Source: an uncultured Prevotellaceae bacterium (lineage in GTDB: Bacteria; Bacteroidota; Bacteroidia; Bacteroidales; Bacteroidaceae). From it: a DNA stretch of 48,996 bases. The position numbers and the translations under genes were made by a program. Positions 33,427 through 42,028 of this stretch are shown here, piece after piece. The stretch covers positions 1 to 48,996 of the forward strand of contig CADAAR010000024.1 in NCBI GenBank assembly GCA_902785945.1, given 5' to 3'. Under the pieces are notes generated by a model that did not search any database, was not told the DNA's origin, and saw only the letters and a program-made list of their open reading frames with translations. Numbering within the stretch: position 1 is the stretch's first letter; each line of letters begins with the position of its first letter.

Positions 33427-34002
33427 ATGGCAAAAGTTTATGTATTCTTAGCAGACGGCTTCGAGGATGTCGAGGCGCTGATTCCCATCGACGTACTGCG
33501 TCGTGGTGGTGTGGATGTCGTAACGGTGAGCACCACAGAGTTCCCGTTGGTAGAGTCGGCTCACGGTGTGAATATCGAAGCTGATATCCAGTTTGAGCAG
33601 AGCGATTATGCTGATGCCGATCTGATCATGCTGCCCGGTGGTATGCCTGGTGCCAGCAATCTCTTTGCGCACGAGGGTGTTTGCAAGGTGGTCATGAACC
33701 AGTTTGCAGCAGGTAAGAAGGTGGCTGCCATCTGTGCTGCTCCCGCAGTGGTTCTGGCTCAGCTTGGCGTGCTCGACGGCAAGAAGGCAACCTGTTACCC
33801 GGGCTTCGAGAAGGCACTGAAAGAGGCAGGTGCCACCTATACAGGCGACCTCTTTACCGTTGATGGAAACGTTACTACAGGCGAGGGTCCTGCTGCCGCC
33901 TTCCCTTACGCTTATGAACTGCTCGCTCAGCTCGTCGACAAGAAGACCTCCGACCAGATTGCAGAGGGCATGCGCTTCAAGCACCTGATGGCTCAAAAGT
34001 GA
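33427..34002 (+). CDS. DJ-1/PfpI (YajL/ThiJ) family protein
   Basis: The 191-residue protein has the DJ-1 layout: VFLADGFEDVEALIPIDVLR, the DLIMLPGGMPGASNLFAHE segment, and the nucleophile elbow AAICAAPAVVLAQLGVLDGK with the conserved Cys; the Glu of FEDVEA is also present. Relatives act as glyoxalases or protein-repair enzymes and as oxidative-stress proteins; the activity of this one cannot be fixed from sequence. The ATG at 33427 is chosen because the promoter overlaps the upstream codons. Its stop codon lies in the heptamer array that leads into ispD. Confidence 0.92.
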   Translation: MAKVYVFLADGFEDVEALIPIDVLRRGGVDVVTVSTTEFPLVESAHGVNIEADIQFEQSDYADADLIMLPGGMPGASNLFAHEGVCKVVMNQFAAGKKVAAICAAPAVVLAQLGVLDGKKATCYPGFEKALKEAGATYTGDLFTVDGNVTTGEGPAAAFPYAYELLAQLVDKKTSDQIAEGMRFKHLMAQK

Positions 34003-34025
34003 AGAGTGAAGAGTGAAGAGTGAAG
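33998..34025 (+). repeat. Heptamer array AGTGAAG x4 bridging the DJ-1 stop and the ispD start
   Basis: Four perfect AGTGAAG units contain the DJ-1 stop codon (34000-34002) and the GTG start codon of ispD (34013-34015). Confidence 0.92.
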
Positions 34026-34729
34026 AATTTGTCATCATCGTGGCAGGCGGGAAGGGCCTGCGAATGGGAGGTGATATCCCCAAGCAGTTTCTGCCGATAG
34101 GTGGGAAACCGATTTTGATGCGTACGTTGGAACGGTTCAGGGCCTATTCCGAGGCGCTGCAGATCATCCTCGTTTTGCCCGAGGCCCAGCAGGACTATTG
34201 GCAAGAGCTCTGTAAGCAGTACGAGTTCCAAGTGGATTATCAGATTGCCAATGGCGGTCAGACACGCTTCCACTCCGTGCAGAATGGTCTCACACTCGTT
34301 CCCGACGATGCTGAGGGAGTCGTCGGTGTGCACGATGGTGTGCGCCCCTTTCCCAGCATCGAGGTGATTACCCGTTGCTACGAAACAGCTCGTCAGACAA
34401 AGGCCGTTATCCCCGTGATTCCCGTCGTGGAGACCGTCAGGCAGATACTTCCGAGTAATCAGAGTAATCCGAATGCTGTGAGTAATCCGAGTTCCATCAC
34501 GGTGCCTCGCGATCAGTATCGCCTCGTTCAGACGCCACAAACGTTTGATATTCAGCTGCTCAAGGCTGCGAACCGTCAGCCTTATAACGACGGCTTTACC
34601 GATGATGCCTCCGTGGTGGAGAGTTACGGCCACCCCATCACCCTCGTCGAGGGCAATCGCGAGAACATCAAGATCACCACCCCTTACGACATCACCGTTG
34701 CCGAAGCCATAATCAATTCTCAATTGTAA
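34013..34729 (+). CDS. ispD: 2-C-methyl-D-erythritol 4-phosphate cytidylyltransferase
   Basis: The N-terminal [20 protein letters not shown] is the nucleotide-binding loop of IspD, followed by [21 protein letters not shown] and the [20 protein letters not shown] segment. The enzyme makes CDP-ME in the non-mevalonate isoprenoid pathway. The only in-frame start is a GTG at 34013 inside the heptamer array, ten nt after the DJ-1 stop. Because each unit moves the frame by one, some GTG of the array is in frame for almost any unit number. A short imperfect repeat encoding [16 protein letters not shown] lies at about residues 145-160, a likely insertion. Confidence 0.94.
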   Translation: MKSEEFVIIVAGGKGLRMGGDIPKQFLPIGGKPILMRTLERFRAYSEALQIILVLPEAQQDYWQELCKQYEFQVDYQIANGGQTRFHSVQNGLTLVPDDAEGVVGVHDGVRPFPSIEVITRCYETARQTKAVIPVIPVVETVRQILPSNQSNPNAVSNPSSITVPRDQYRLVQTPQTFDIQLLKAANRQPYNDGFTDDASVVESYGHPITLVEGNRENIKITTPYDITVAEAIINSQL

Positions 34730-34743
34730 ATTCTCAATTGAAT
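34716..34743 (+). repeat. 14-bp direct repeat AATTCTCAATTG at the ispD-recG junction
   Basis: AATTCTCAATTGTA is followed directly by AATTCTCAATTGAA. The first copy holds the ispD stop, the second the TTG start of recG. Confidence 0.85.
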
Positions 34744-36831
34744 ATCTTAGACCAAGATATCAAATACTTGCCGGGCGTAGGGCCTAACCGCAAGAAGATG
34801 CTGAGCAATGAGCTCGGCATTGAGACCTATGGTGACCTGCTCGAATACTATCCTTACAAATATGTCGACCGCTCGAAGGTCTACACCATCCACGAACTGA
34901 CGGGCGATATGCCTTATGTGCAGGTCGTTGGTCATATCCTCAGCTTCGAGACCTTCCCCATGGGACCCCGCAAGGAGCGTGTCGTGGCTCATTTTACGGA
35001 TGGTACCGCCATCGCCGACCTCACGTGGTTTAATGGTGGCAAATACGCCAAGCAGACCTACAAGATCGGTACCGAGTATCTCGTGTTCGGCAAGCCCACG
35101 GTCTTCAACAACCGCATCAACTTCACCCATCCCGACCTCGACGACGCAGCAAAACTAGACCTCTCGACGATGGGGCTCCAGCCCTATTACAACACATCGG
35201 AGAAGATGAAGAAGAGCGGTCTGAACTCGCGTGCCATCGAACGGCTGACGAAGACGCTCGTCGAGAAACTCCCTCCTCTGTCTGAGACCCTCCCCGACTT
35301 CCTCATCGCAAAACTACATCTCATGGGACGCGACGAGGCCCTTCGCACCGTACATTATCCCCAAAATGCCAAAGACCTGGAGCGTGCCAGGGTGCGGTTG
35401 AAGTTCGAGGAACTTTTCTATATCCAACTGAATATATTAAGGTACGCCAGCGACCAGCGCAGGAAATACCGAGGTTATATTTTCTCACAAGTGGGCGAAG
35501 TCTTCAACACCTTCTATCGCCATCACCTGCCTTTCCCACTGACCGAGGCGCAGAAGAGAGTCATCCGTGAGATCCGTGTCGACGTAGGCTCCGGACGTCA
35601 GATGAACCGTCTGTTGCAGGGCGATGTGGGCTCCGGCAAGACCCTCGTGGCCCTGATGTCTATGCTCATTGCCATCGACAACGGCTATCAGGCCTGTATC
35701 ATGGCGCCTACGGAAATCCTTGCCGAACAGCACCTGGCCACCATCATGGAATTTCTGAAGGGTATGGACCTTCGCGTGGCGCTTTTGACGGGCATCGTGA
35801 AAGGCAAGCGCCGAGAAGAAGTGCTCGAAGGGCTGATGGACGGCACCATCCATATCCTTGTGGGCACCCATGCCGTCATCGAGGATACGGTACAGTTTGC
35901 CCGTCTCGGATTTGTGGTGGTCGATGAGCAGCACCGCTTCGGCGTCGCCCAACGTGCAAAGCTCTGGAGCAAGAGCACCAATCCCCCGCATGTGCTTGTG
36001 ATGACGGCGACGCCCATTCCCCGTACCCTCGCCATGACCCTTTACGGCGACCTCGATGTGAGTGTCATCGACCAGTTGCCGCCAGGTCGCAAACCCGTGC
36101 GCACCACCCATGTCTTCGACACCCGCATGACCTCGCTCTACGACGGTATCCGTCAGCAGATCCGCGAGGGTCGTCAGGTGTATATCGTCTTCCCTCTCAT
36201 CGAGGAGAGCGAGAAGTCAGACCTGAAAAATCTTGAAGACGGTTTCGAAGTGTTGAAGCAGGCCTTCCCGGAGTTCCGTCTGAGTAAGGTCCACGGCAAG
36301 ATGAAACCCAAGGACAAGGAAGAGGAGATGCAGAAGTTCGTGAAAGGTGAGACACAGATCCTTGTCGCCACCACCGTCATCGAGGTAGGCGTCAACGTGC
36401 CCAATGCCTCTGTGATGGTCATCCTCGAAGCCCAGCGTTTCGGTCTTTCCCAGCTGCACCAGCTCCGCGGACGCGTAGGTCGTGGTGCCGACCAGAGTTT
36501 CTGTATCCTCGTCACCCCTTATAAGCTCAGCGAAGACACCCGTAAGCGTATCGACATCATGTGCGACACCAACGATGGCTTCCGTATTGCCGAGGCCGAT
36601 TTGAAACTACGTGGTCCTGGCGATCTGGAAGGCACCCAACAGAGCGGTATGGCTTTCGACTTGAAAATTGCCGACATTGCCCGCGACGGACAGCTCGTTC
36701 AGATGGCTCGTGAAACGGCTCAGCCCATCATCGAGGAAGACCCCACCTGCACCTCCGACAAATATGCCATTTTGTGGCGCAGATTAAAGGAATTACGGAA
36801 GACAAATATCAACTGGGCAGCCATCTCGTAA
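34738..36831 (+). CDS. recG: ATP-dependent DNA helicase RecG
   Basis: The 697-residue protein has the RecG wedge domain (YLPGVGPNRKKML, then the OB-fold about 60-150) and a superfamily 2 helicase core: Walker A GDVGSGKTLVAL (near residue 295), MAPTEILAEQH, DEQHRFGVAQR (near 396), VMTATPIPRTLAMTLYGDL, and motif VI QLHQLRGRVGRG. It reverses stalled forks and branch-migrates recombination intermediates. The start is a TTG at 34738, 8 nt after the ispD stop; the next in-frame ATG would remove part of the conserved N-terminus. The TTG comes from a 14-bp direct repeat. Confidence 0.96.
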   Translation: MNILDQDIKYLPGVGPNRKKMLSNELGIETYGDLLEYYPYKYVDRSKVYTIHELTGDMPYVQVVGHILSFETFPMGPRKERVVAHFTDGTAIADLTWFNGGKYAKQTYKIGTEYLVFGKPTVFNNRINFTHPDLDDAAKLDLSTMGLQPYYNTSEKMKKSGLNSRAIERLTKTLVEKLPPLSETLPDFLIAKLHLMGRDEALRTVHYPQNAKDLERARVRLKFEELFYIQLNILRYASDQRRKYRGYIFSQVGEVFNTFYRHHLPFPLTEAQKRVIREIRVDVGSGRQMNRLLQGDVGSGKTLVALMSMLIAIDNGYQACIMAPTEILAEQHLATIMEFLKGMDLRVALLTGIVKGKRREEVLEGLMDGTIHILVGTHAVIEDTVQFARLGFVVVDEQHRFGVAQRAKLWSKSTNPPHVLVMTATPIPRTLAMTLYGDLDVSVIDQLPPGRKPVRTTHVFDTRMTSLYDGIRQQIREGRQVYIVFPLIEESEKSDLKNLEDGFEVLKQAFPEFRLSKVHGKMKPKDKEEEMQKFVKGETQILVATTVIEVGVNVPNASVMVILEAQRFGLSQLHQLRGRVGRGADQSFCILVTPYKLSEDTRKRIDIMCDTNDGFRIAEADLKLRGPGDLEGTQQSGMAFDLKIADIARDGQLVQMARETAQPIIEEDPTCTSDKYAILWRRLKELRKTNINWAAIS

Positions 36832-36882
36832 GCCATTAAGTGTTAAAACATTCCAAAACTTTGTTAACGTACACACATATCT

Positions 36883-36914
36883 TTTGTGTTTTCGGAAAGT
36901 TTTTATTACCTTTG
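36883..36914 (+). promoter_or_regulatory. Promoter of the M23 peptidase gene
   Basis: TTTG (36883-36886), 20 nt and TACCTTTG (36907-36914), 43 nt before the ATG. Confidence 0.85.
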
Positions 36915-36957
36915 CACACGTATTTTTGCTTTAAGCAATCAAAAACCCAACTAAAGA

Positions 36958-37923
36958 ATGAATTTAAAGAATCTGAAGATTACATTTATATTCGCACTGA
37001 TGTCGTTAGCAACCGTCCCCATGAATGGTCAGGATTTGTTAGCACGTCAGGCTCCCGTAGACAAGAAAATGAAGAAGGTTGATTCCGTAGCACTCCACCA
37101 GTTGATTCATCAGGAGATGCTCGATAACCCCGCTGCCGACCTGTACGACGAGTGGGATACGGAAATGACCCATTATCATAACGCAAACGCCGTTTTGCCC
37201 GAGACTGCCACTATCGACTTGCGCGGTTTCGTCATGCCGACACCCAGCCGTGTCATCACCTCTAACTTCGGTGCCCGTTGGGGACGCCAGCACAAAGGTC
37301 TCGACATCAAGGTATATGTCGGCGATACAATCCGTGCTGCCTTCTCTGGTAAGGTACGCATCGTGAAGTACGAAGCCCGCGGCTATGGTAAATATGTCGT
37401 CATCCGTCACTATAACGGACTGGAGACCTATTACGCCCACATGTCGAAGCAGCTGGTTCGTGAGGATCAGGAAGTGAAGGCTGGTGATCCTATCGGCTTA
37501 GGTGGTAACACTGGTCGTAGTACCGGTTCTCACCTGCACTTTGAGACCCGTCTCTGTGGTGTAGCCATCAACCCCGCCCTGTTGTTCGACTTCCGTGCAC
37601 AGGACGTAACAGGCGACTATTACACCTATAATCGTAAGAAGTATGCTTCTGAGTCAGCTCTGGCCACCCGTCTGCGTGGTGCCAACTCCGCTACTCATAA
37701 CAGCCGCTTTGATACCGACGAGGACGACGATGACGAAGAGATGGCCATCGCTGCTCCCGAGGCCTCCTTTACTTCCGACGTTCATTTCCACAAGGTGAAG
37801 AAGGGTGAGACCCTTCAGACCATCGCAAAGAAACGCGGTATGACGGTCGACGCCCTCTGTAAACTGAATAAGATCGGCAAGAACATCCGACTGATGCCGG
37901 GACAGATTCTGAAATACAACTAA
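36958..37923 (+). CDS. M23 family metallopeptidase with C-terminal LysM domain
   Basis: The 321-residue protein has an N-terminal signal sequence (to about residue 24), an M23 (LytM) peptidase domain at about 95-215 with zinc ligands in HKGLD (His112, Asp116) and HLHFE (His192, His194), an acidic linker (DTDEDDDDEE), and a LysM domain at about 275-320 (HKVKKGETLQTIAKKRGMTV). It should cut peptidoglycan crosslinks in the periplasm; all metal ligands are present, so it is probably active rather than an EnvC-type activator. It is monocistronic with a strong promoter and terminator. Confidence 0.93.
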   Translation: MNLKNLKITFIFALMSLATVPMNGQDLLARQAPVDKKMKKVDSVALHQLIHQEMLDNPAADLYDEWDTEMTHYHNANAVLPETATIDLRGFVMPTPSRVITSNFGARWGRQHKGLDIKVYVGDTIRAAFSGKVRIVKYEARGYGKYVVIRHYNGLETYYAHMSKQLVREDQEVKAGDPIGLGGNTGRSTGSHLHFETRLCGVAINPALLFDFRAQDVTGDYYTYNRKKYASESALATRLRGANSATHNSRFDTDEDDDDEEMAIAAPEASFTSDVHFHKVKKGETLQTIAKKRGMTVDALCKLNKIGKNIRLMPGQILKYN

Positions 37924-37931
37924 ATCAATAT

Positions 37932-37959
37932 AAAGGCTCCCAATGAGGGAGCCTTTTTT
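37932..37959 (+). terminator. Terminator of the M23 peptidase gene
   Basis: The stem AAGGCTCCC / GGGAGCCTT with an AATGA loop runs into six T residues. Confidence 0.92.
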
Positions 37960-37981
37960 GCAGAACTTAAAACTTTAAAAT

Positions 37982-39565
37982 ATGCTCGACAAAGAAAGAG
38001 GGCTTTATATCGCCCATTGCGCTAACGGCGCACTCAGCATTACAGGTAAGATGGCAAACCGTCACGGACTGATTGCGGGAGCCACAGGTACAGGAAAGAC
38101 CGTTACCCTGCAGGTGATGGCCGAGACATTCTGCCAGGCAGGCATTCCCTGTTTCATGGCCGATATGAAAGGCGACCTCTCAGGTATCTCCCAAGTGGGA
38201 AAGATGAGTGGTTTCATTGAGAAGCGCCTGCCCGAGTTCGGCATCGAGAACCCCGAGTTCCAAGCCTGTCCCGTTCGTTTCTTCGACGTCTTTGGCGAGC
38301 AAGGCCACCCCATGCGTGCCACCATCTCACAGATGGGACCGCAGCTGCTCTCCCGTCTGTTACAGCTGAACGAGACGCAGGACGGTGTCCTCAACATTGT
38401 GTTCCGTATAGCCGACGAGCGCGGACTGCTGCTCGACGATCTGCAGGACCTGCGCGCCATGCTCGACTGGGTGTCACAGCATGCCAAGGAGTACACCACG
38501 AAATACGGCAATATCACCACTGCTACCATCGGCGCCATCCAGCGCTCGCTGTTGCAGTTGGAGGCTCAGGGAGCCGATAAGTTCTTCGGCCTGCCCTCGT
38601 TCGACATCTACGACCTGTTGCAGACCGAAGGCGGCAAGGGTATCATGAACGTCCTGGCTGCCGACAAGCTGATGCTGCAGCCCAAGCTCTACTCCACCTT
38701 CCTGTTGTGGCTCATGAGCGAGCTCTACTCCACCCTGCCCGAGGTGGGCGACCTGCCAATGCCGAAGCTCGTGTTCTTCTTCGACGAGGCTCACATGCTC
38801 TTCACCGACACCTCAAAGGCCCTGCTCGACAAGATTGAACAGGTCATCCGCCTCATCCGTTCGAAAGGTGTGGGCATCTATTTCATTACCCAGAGTCCGA
38901 CAGATATCCCCGAGAATATCCTCGGCCAGCTTGGCAACCGCGTACAGCACGCCCTGCGCGCCTATACGCCGAAGGACCAGAAAGCCGTAAAGACGGCTGC
39001 CGACACCTTCCGCGCCAATCCGGCGTTCAAGACCGACGAGGCCATCATGAATCTCGAGACCGGTGAGGCGCTCGTCAGCTTCCTCGACGAGAAAGGTGCT
39101 CCCAACATGGTGGAGCGCGCCAAGATTCTGTTCCCGTTGTCTCAGATTGGTGCCATCACCGAAGGTCAGCGCAACGATATCATCCGTCAGAGCCGCATCT
39201 ATGGCAAGTACGACGAAACCAAGCAGCGTGACAGTGCCTTCGAGATGCTCATCGCCGATGCAGAGCGTCAGCTGGCAGAAGCAGAAAAGCAAGAAGCGGA
39301 GATTGCCATTCCGAAACCGGCAGAGGGAAAGGCCGAGAAGAAAAAGCCCGGCATGATGAGTAAGGTTTGGAAGGCTGTGATCACTGCCATTACCTCAACC
39401 CTTGCCACCATCCTTGGCACCTATGTCAGCGATAAGGTAACGGGTAAGAAGACCAAGTCGAAGACCTCTGCTACAGGTCGTGTGGTGAAGAATGCAACCA
39501 GCGCCGCAACGCGTTCCATCACAAAGGAACTGACGCGCGACATTCTGGGCAATCTTGTAAAATAA
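37982..39565 (+). CDS. HerA-like helicase/ATPase (DUF853)
   Basis: The 527-residue ATPase has Walker A IAGATGTGKTVTLQ near residues 32-44, PCFMADMKGDLSGIS, and Walker B LVFFFDEAHMLF near 258-269, followed by the VIRLIRSKGVGIYFITQSPTDIP segment, the pattern of DUF853/HerA-C proteins of the FtsK-HerA superfamily. The C-terminal 90 residues are K/A-rich, with a hydrophobic stretch (VWKAVITAITSTLATILGTYV). Related proteins are thought to act on DNA, but the cellular role is unknown. No NurA nuclease partner is nearby. It starts 22 nt after the previous terminator. Confidence 0.88.
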   Translation: MLDKERGLYIAHCANGALSITGKMANRHGLIAGATGTGKTVTLQVMAETFCQAGIPCFMADMKGDLSGISQVGKMSGFIEKRLPEFGIENPEFQACPVRFFDVFGEQGHPMRATISQMGPQLLSRLLQLNETQDGVLNIVFRIADERGLLLDDLQDLRAMLDWVSQHAKEYTTKYGNITTATIGAIQRSLLQLEAQGADKFFGLPSFDIYDLLQTEGGKGIMNVLAADKLMLQPKLYSTFLLWLMSELYSTLPEVGDLPMPKLVFFFDEAHMLFTDTSKALLDKIEQVIRLIRSKGVGIYFITQSPTDIPENILGQLGNRVQHALRAYTPKDQKAVKTAADTFRANPAFKTDEAIMNLETGEALVSFLDEKGAPNMVERAKILFPLSQIGAITEGQRNDIIRQSRIYGKYDETKQRDSAFEMLIADAERQLAEAEKQEAEIAIPKPAEGKAEKKKPGMMSKVWKAVITAITSTLATILGTYVSDKVTGKKTKSKTSATGRVVKNATSAATRSITKELTRDILGNLVK

Positions 39566-39579
39566 AAAGTATTTCCTGA

Positions 39580-40212
39580 TTAGAGGAGATAGGCCATCTG
39601 GGTGTTATCCAGATATTCCCACATACGTTCACGCATGTTGAACATATACTTCAGGTGATAGAAATTGTCTATCTTCCACTGACCATCCTCATACACCAGC
39701 TCTATACGGGCTGGTGTATAGCTATTCTCCTCATAAACGGTGAAGTCGACCTGAGCACGCTTCTCGTCATCAGAGAACACCATGTTTCTCACCTCAAATT
39801 CCTCGAAGCTCACCAGGTCGGTATCATGCGACATCGTCCAGTGGTTCACCTCGAAGAAGAGCGTGTTTGTAAGATACTCCTGACGGCGAACGGCCATCAG
39901 CAGCTGGTTCCACGATTTTGTACAGAAAGCTTTGTCGAGCAGATCGCTGTCGGTTGAGCCACCCAAATAGGAACACTCCTGCTTGATAAGCGAATAAATG
40001 GTCTGGACACGCTCCAACACCACACCACGCTCTACCATAGCCGACACCTCAGTACTCAAAGTATCCGACACCATAGTGGTATCTGTACCAAGAACCTGGG
40101 TAGAATCAGCACAACAATCAGCAGCTCCTTTTGAAGAGCCCTGACAACTTGCCAACATTAACGATGTAACAACTGGTAACCCAATCAACAATGCTTTTAC
40201 AAAACGCTTCAC
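39580..40212 (-). CDS. Lipoprotein of unknown function (DUF3828-like)
   Basis: The 210-residue protein has a lipoprotein signal ending in LMLASCQ (Cys23). The mature part contains many acidic residues and the end VDFTVYEENSYTPARIELVY, EDGQWKIDNF, which resembles the DUF3828/NTF2-like pattern of secreted Bacteroidales proteins. It is likely a periplasmic or surface lipoprotein; no function can be assigned. It is monocistronic with its own promoter and convergent with the HerA-like gene. Confidence 0.7.
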   Translation of the reverse strand: MKRFVKALLIGLPVVTSLMLASCQGSSKGAADCCADSTQVLGTDTTMVSDTLSTEVSAMVERGVVLERVQTIYSLIKQECSYLGGSTDSDLLDKAFCTKSWNQLLMAVRRQEYLTNTLFFEVNHWTMSHDTDLVSFEEFEVRNMVFSDDEKRAQVDFTVYEENSYTPARIELVYEDGQWKIDNFYHLKYMFNMRERMWEYLDNTQMAYLL

Positions 40213-40259
40213 CTGAAAAAATTTTTAAATGGTTTCTTAATGGTCTAACTAATCGGCTG

Positions 40260-40291
40260 CAAAGGTACACAAAAAATCGCAAACCAACAAA
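40260..40291 (-). promoter_or_regulatory. Promoter of the lipoprotein gene
   Basis: On the minus strand TTTG (40288-40291), 20 nt and TACCTTTG (40260-40267). Confidence 0.75.
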
Positions 40292-40314
40292 CAATTTGCA
40301 GTTTTTTTTCGTAA

Positions 40315-40884
40315 TTAAATGTAAAATTGACACACCGAGTAGACGAAACGGTGCTGTTTGTCGGTAAAAGTCTCAAAATGAAGCCCTTTCTGAAGTAGCA
40401 CTTGTTTCATATCTTTGCTGATGCCCGTGCCTATCAGTTTCAGGGCCGCCTCCTTCTTCGTCCACAGTCGGATAAAGGCCACCGCCCTATCCTCAGCCGC
40501 TTCAATCTCACGTATCTCATCGTCGTTCATCGTATAGTGCACCAAACTGTCGTTGAACGATCGTACCGACTCCACATCCACCCCTATAGGCCGTTCGCTG
40601 ATGGCGCAGATAGCCGCCTCCTTGCAGTGGCTGAGATTAAAGAATATCTCAGGATGGCCTGCGATCGAGGGTTTCCCATGTTCATTATAGATAAACTCAG
40701 GGTTATCCTCCATGCCGTACACCTCTTTCAGGCCCCGTTTCAACAGCTGATAGGCCAGCACACAGAGCCGCTGCCCCAGTTCGTGTCTGAACTTGAGAGC
40801 CTGCTCACGTCGCTGCTCAGAAATCTCCTTGAGAGCCGCAGCGAGGTCAAATTCCCATATCTCCTCACTCAGAAATACGTGCAT
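40315..40884 (-). CDS. 4'-phosphopantetheinyl transferase (Sfp type)
   Basis: The 189-residue protein has the Sfp/AcpT motifs: NEHGKPSI, FFNLSHCKEAAICAIS, the magnesium-binding GVDVE, and FIRLWTKKEAALKLIGTG. It attaches phosphopantetheine to acyl or peptidyl carrier proteins. No polyketide or peptide synthase is nearby, so it probably serves general carrier proteins. A TAATTTTG box lies at 40902-40909. Confidence 0.9.
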   Translation of the reverse strand: MHVFLSEEIWEFDLAAALKEISEQRREQALKFRHELGQRLCVLAYQLLKRGLKEVYGMEDNPEFIYNEHGKPSIAGHPEIFFNLSHCKEAAICAISERPIGVDVESVRSFNDSLVHYTMNDDEIREIEAAEDRAVAFIRLWTKKEAALKLIGTGISKDMKQVLLQKGLHFETFTDKQHRFVYSVCQFYI

Positions 40885-40901
40885 AATCTCTGATTTTGAT
40901 G

Positions 40902-40909
40902 CAAAATTA
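40902..40909 (-). promoter_or_regulatory. -7 element of the PPTase gene
   Basis: TAATTTTG followed by CATC on the minus strand, 18 nt before the ATG. Confidence 0.6.
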
Positions 40910-40926
40910 CAAAAAAAACATAAACT

Positions 40927-40954
40927 ATTTACTATTCACTATTCACTATTCACT
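40927..40954 (-). repeat. Heptamer array ATTCACT x4 at the DUF4332 gene promoter
   Basis: ATTTACT and three ATTCACT units end 8 nt before the TATCTTTG box at 40963, covering the place of the -33 element, as at the DJ-1 gene. Confidence 0.88.
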
Positions 40955-40962
40955 TTTTTTTG

Positions 40963-40970
40963 TATCTTTG
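40963..40970 (+). promoter_or_regulatory. -7 element of the DUF4332 gene
   Basis: TATCTTTG followed by CAGC, with a leader of about 45 nt. Confidence 0.7.
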
Positions 40971-41022
40971 CAGCATAAAACTTATAATATTTTTACTTAT
41001 CAACTTTTAAAACCAACAGATT

Positions 41023-41430
41023 ATGGATTACAAGATTATCGACATCGAAGGAGTAGGCGACGTTTATGCAGAGAAGCTGGTTGCCGCTGGTATCAACAAA
41101 GTAAGTGAACTGCTCGAGAAGTGTGCTGCCCCCAAGGGCCGCAAGGAGTTGGCCGATGCCACAGGCATCAGCGAGAAGCTGATTCTGCGCTGGACCAACC
41201 ATGCCGACCTGTTCCGCATCAACGGCGTAGGTCCTCAGTTCTCTGAGTTGCTCGAGAAGGCTGGCGTCGACACCGTTAAGGAGTTCCGTCACCGTGTGGC
41301 AGAGAACCTGCAGCCGAAGCTCGAGGAGATCAACGCCGAGTTCCACATCTGCGGACGTGTTCCTGCTGTGGCTGAGATTCAGAAGATGATCGACCAGGCC
41401 AAGGAACTGGAGCCTAAGATGACTTACTAA
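41023..41430 (+). CDS. DUF4332 protein with helix-hairpin-helix motifs
   Basis: The 135-residue protein has two helix-hairpin-helix-like segments, IEGVGDVYAEKLVAAGINKVSELL (about 8-31; shown only as the GVGDVYAEKL core) and INGVGPQFSELLEKAGVDTV (about 66-85). DUF4332 proteins are thought to bind DNA through these motifs; the function is unknown. It is monocistronic, with a heptamer array at its promoter and a strong terminator after it. Confidence 0.85.
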   Translation: MDYKIIDIEGVGDVYAEKLVAAGINKVSELLEKCAAPKGRKELADATGISEKLILRWTNHADLFRINGVGPQFSELLEKAGVDTVKEFRHRVAENLQPKLEEINAEFHICGRVPAVAEIQKMIDQAKELEPKMTY

Positions 41431-41437
41431 ACAACAA

Positions 41438-41469
41438 AATCCCCGCTCAGCCGAGCGGGGATTCTTGTT
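41438..41469. terminator. Terminator between the DUF4332 and amidase genes
   Basis: An 11-bp stem AATCCCCGCTC / GAGCGGGGATT with an AGCC loop, followed by TCTTGTTATT on the plus strand. It overlaps the end of the convergent amidase gene. Confidence 0.85.
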
Positions 41470-41896
41470 ATTTGGGCTGTAGATCAGCATACTCATGGGC
41501 AACGTCTGGGATGCAAGGACAATCCTTCTGGGGGTCGAGGTCATGATGTCCCAGGATCACGGCGCGGGGGTAAGCTCTGTGTAACTGACCCAACAACCAT
41601 CTGAGTGCCTTCTTCTGTGCCTCGGTGCGTGTGTCAGCAGGATCACCGCGGATGTCCAGCCCGCCCTCGTAGCAGATGCCTAACGAGTGGGCGTTGTGGT
41701 TCAGGCAGTGGGCACCGACCATCCATTCCGGACGGCCTGGCTCTATCGTTCCGTCTCGTCGGATCACGTAGTGGTAGCCGATACCAAATTTCCAATGGTT
41801 ATCCTTGCGATGCCACGTATCTATCTGAGCGGCCGAACTGGTCTGGTCGGGCTTCACGGCAGAACAATGAATGACTAACATGGTGATGGTTCTCAT
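41468..41896 (-). CDS. T7-lysozyme-type N-acetylmuramoyl-L-alanine amidase without signal peptide
   Basis: The 142-residue enzyme (start MRTITMLVIHCSA) has all active-site residues of the amidase_2/T7 lysozyme fold in the right spacing: His10, Tyr41, His118, Lys124 and Cys126 (HDLDPQKDCPC), corresponding to the zinc ligands and catalytic pair of T7 lysozyme. It would cut the bond between N-acetylmuramic acid and the stem peptide. There is no signal peptide, so release to the periplasm needs help, as for a phage endolysin. A longer frame from 41923 would overlap the upstream smalltalk gene; 41896 is the likelier start. It is the last gene of the HU-smalltalk-amidase cassette. Confidence 0.92.
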   Translation of the reverse strand: MRTITMLVIHCSAVKPDQTSSAAQIDTWHRKDNHWKFGIGYHYVIRRDGTIEPGRPEWMVGAHCLNHNAHSLGICYEGGLDIRGDPADTRTEAQKKALRWLLGQLHRAYPRAVILGHHDLDPQKDCPCIPDVAHEYADLQPK

Positions 41897-41910
41897 CTCT
41901 AAACGTTCAA

Positions 41911-42009
41911 CTAAATTGTGCAACTAACAGCACCCAGTGCGGTCAGTATCGCTGTCGCGATCGATGCAATGATCTGCACAATGAATTTTGCTGCTTCCTT
42001 CTTTGTCAT
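41911..42009 (-). CDS. Smalltalk protein (32 residues)
   Basis: The frame encodes MTKKEAAKFIVQIIASIATA followed by ILTALGAVSCTI. It has a basic start, one hydrophobic segment of about 20 residues and a C-terminal SC motif, matching the small Bacteroidetes family annotated as smalltalk protein, typically found between an HU-like gene and an amidase gene. It lies 19 nt after the HU-HIG stop and 14 nt before the amidase start, so the three are one transcript. The function is unknown. A membrane location is predicted from the hydrophobic stretch, and the C-terminal Cys could be modified. Confidence 0.9.
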   Translation of the reverse strand: MTKKEAAKFIVQIIASIATAILTALGAVSCTI

Positions 42010-42028
42010 ACGCTTCTGTTTTTAGGGT

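Noticed and set aside
39580-40212. Functional link between the lipoprotein and the HerA-like ATPase
   Set aside because: The genes are convergent with separate promoters; proximity is the only argument.
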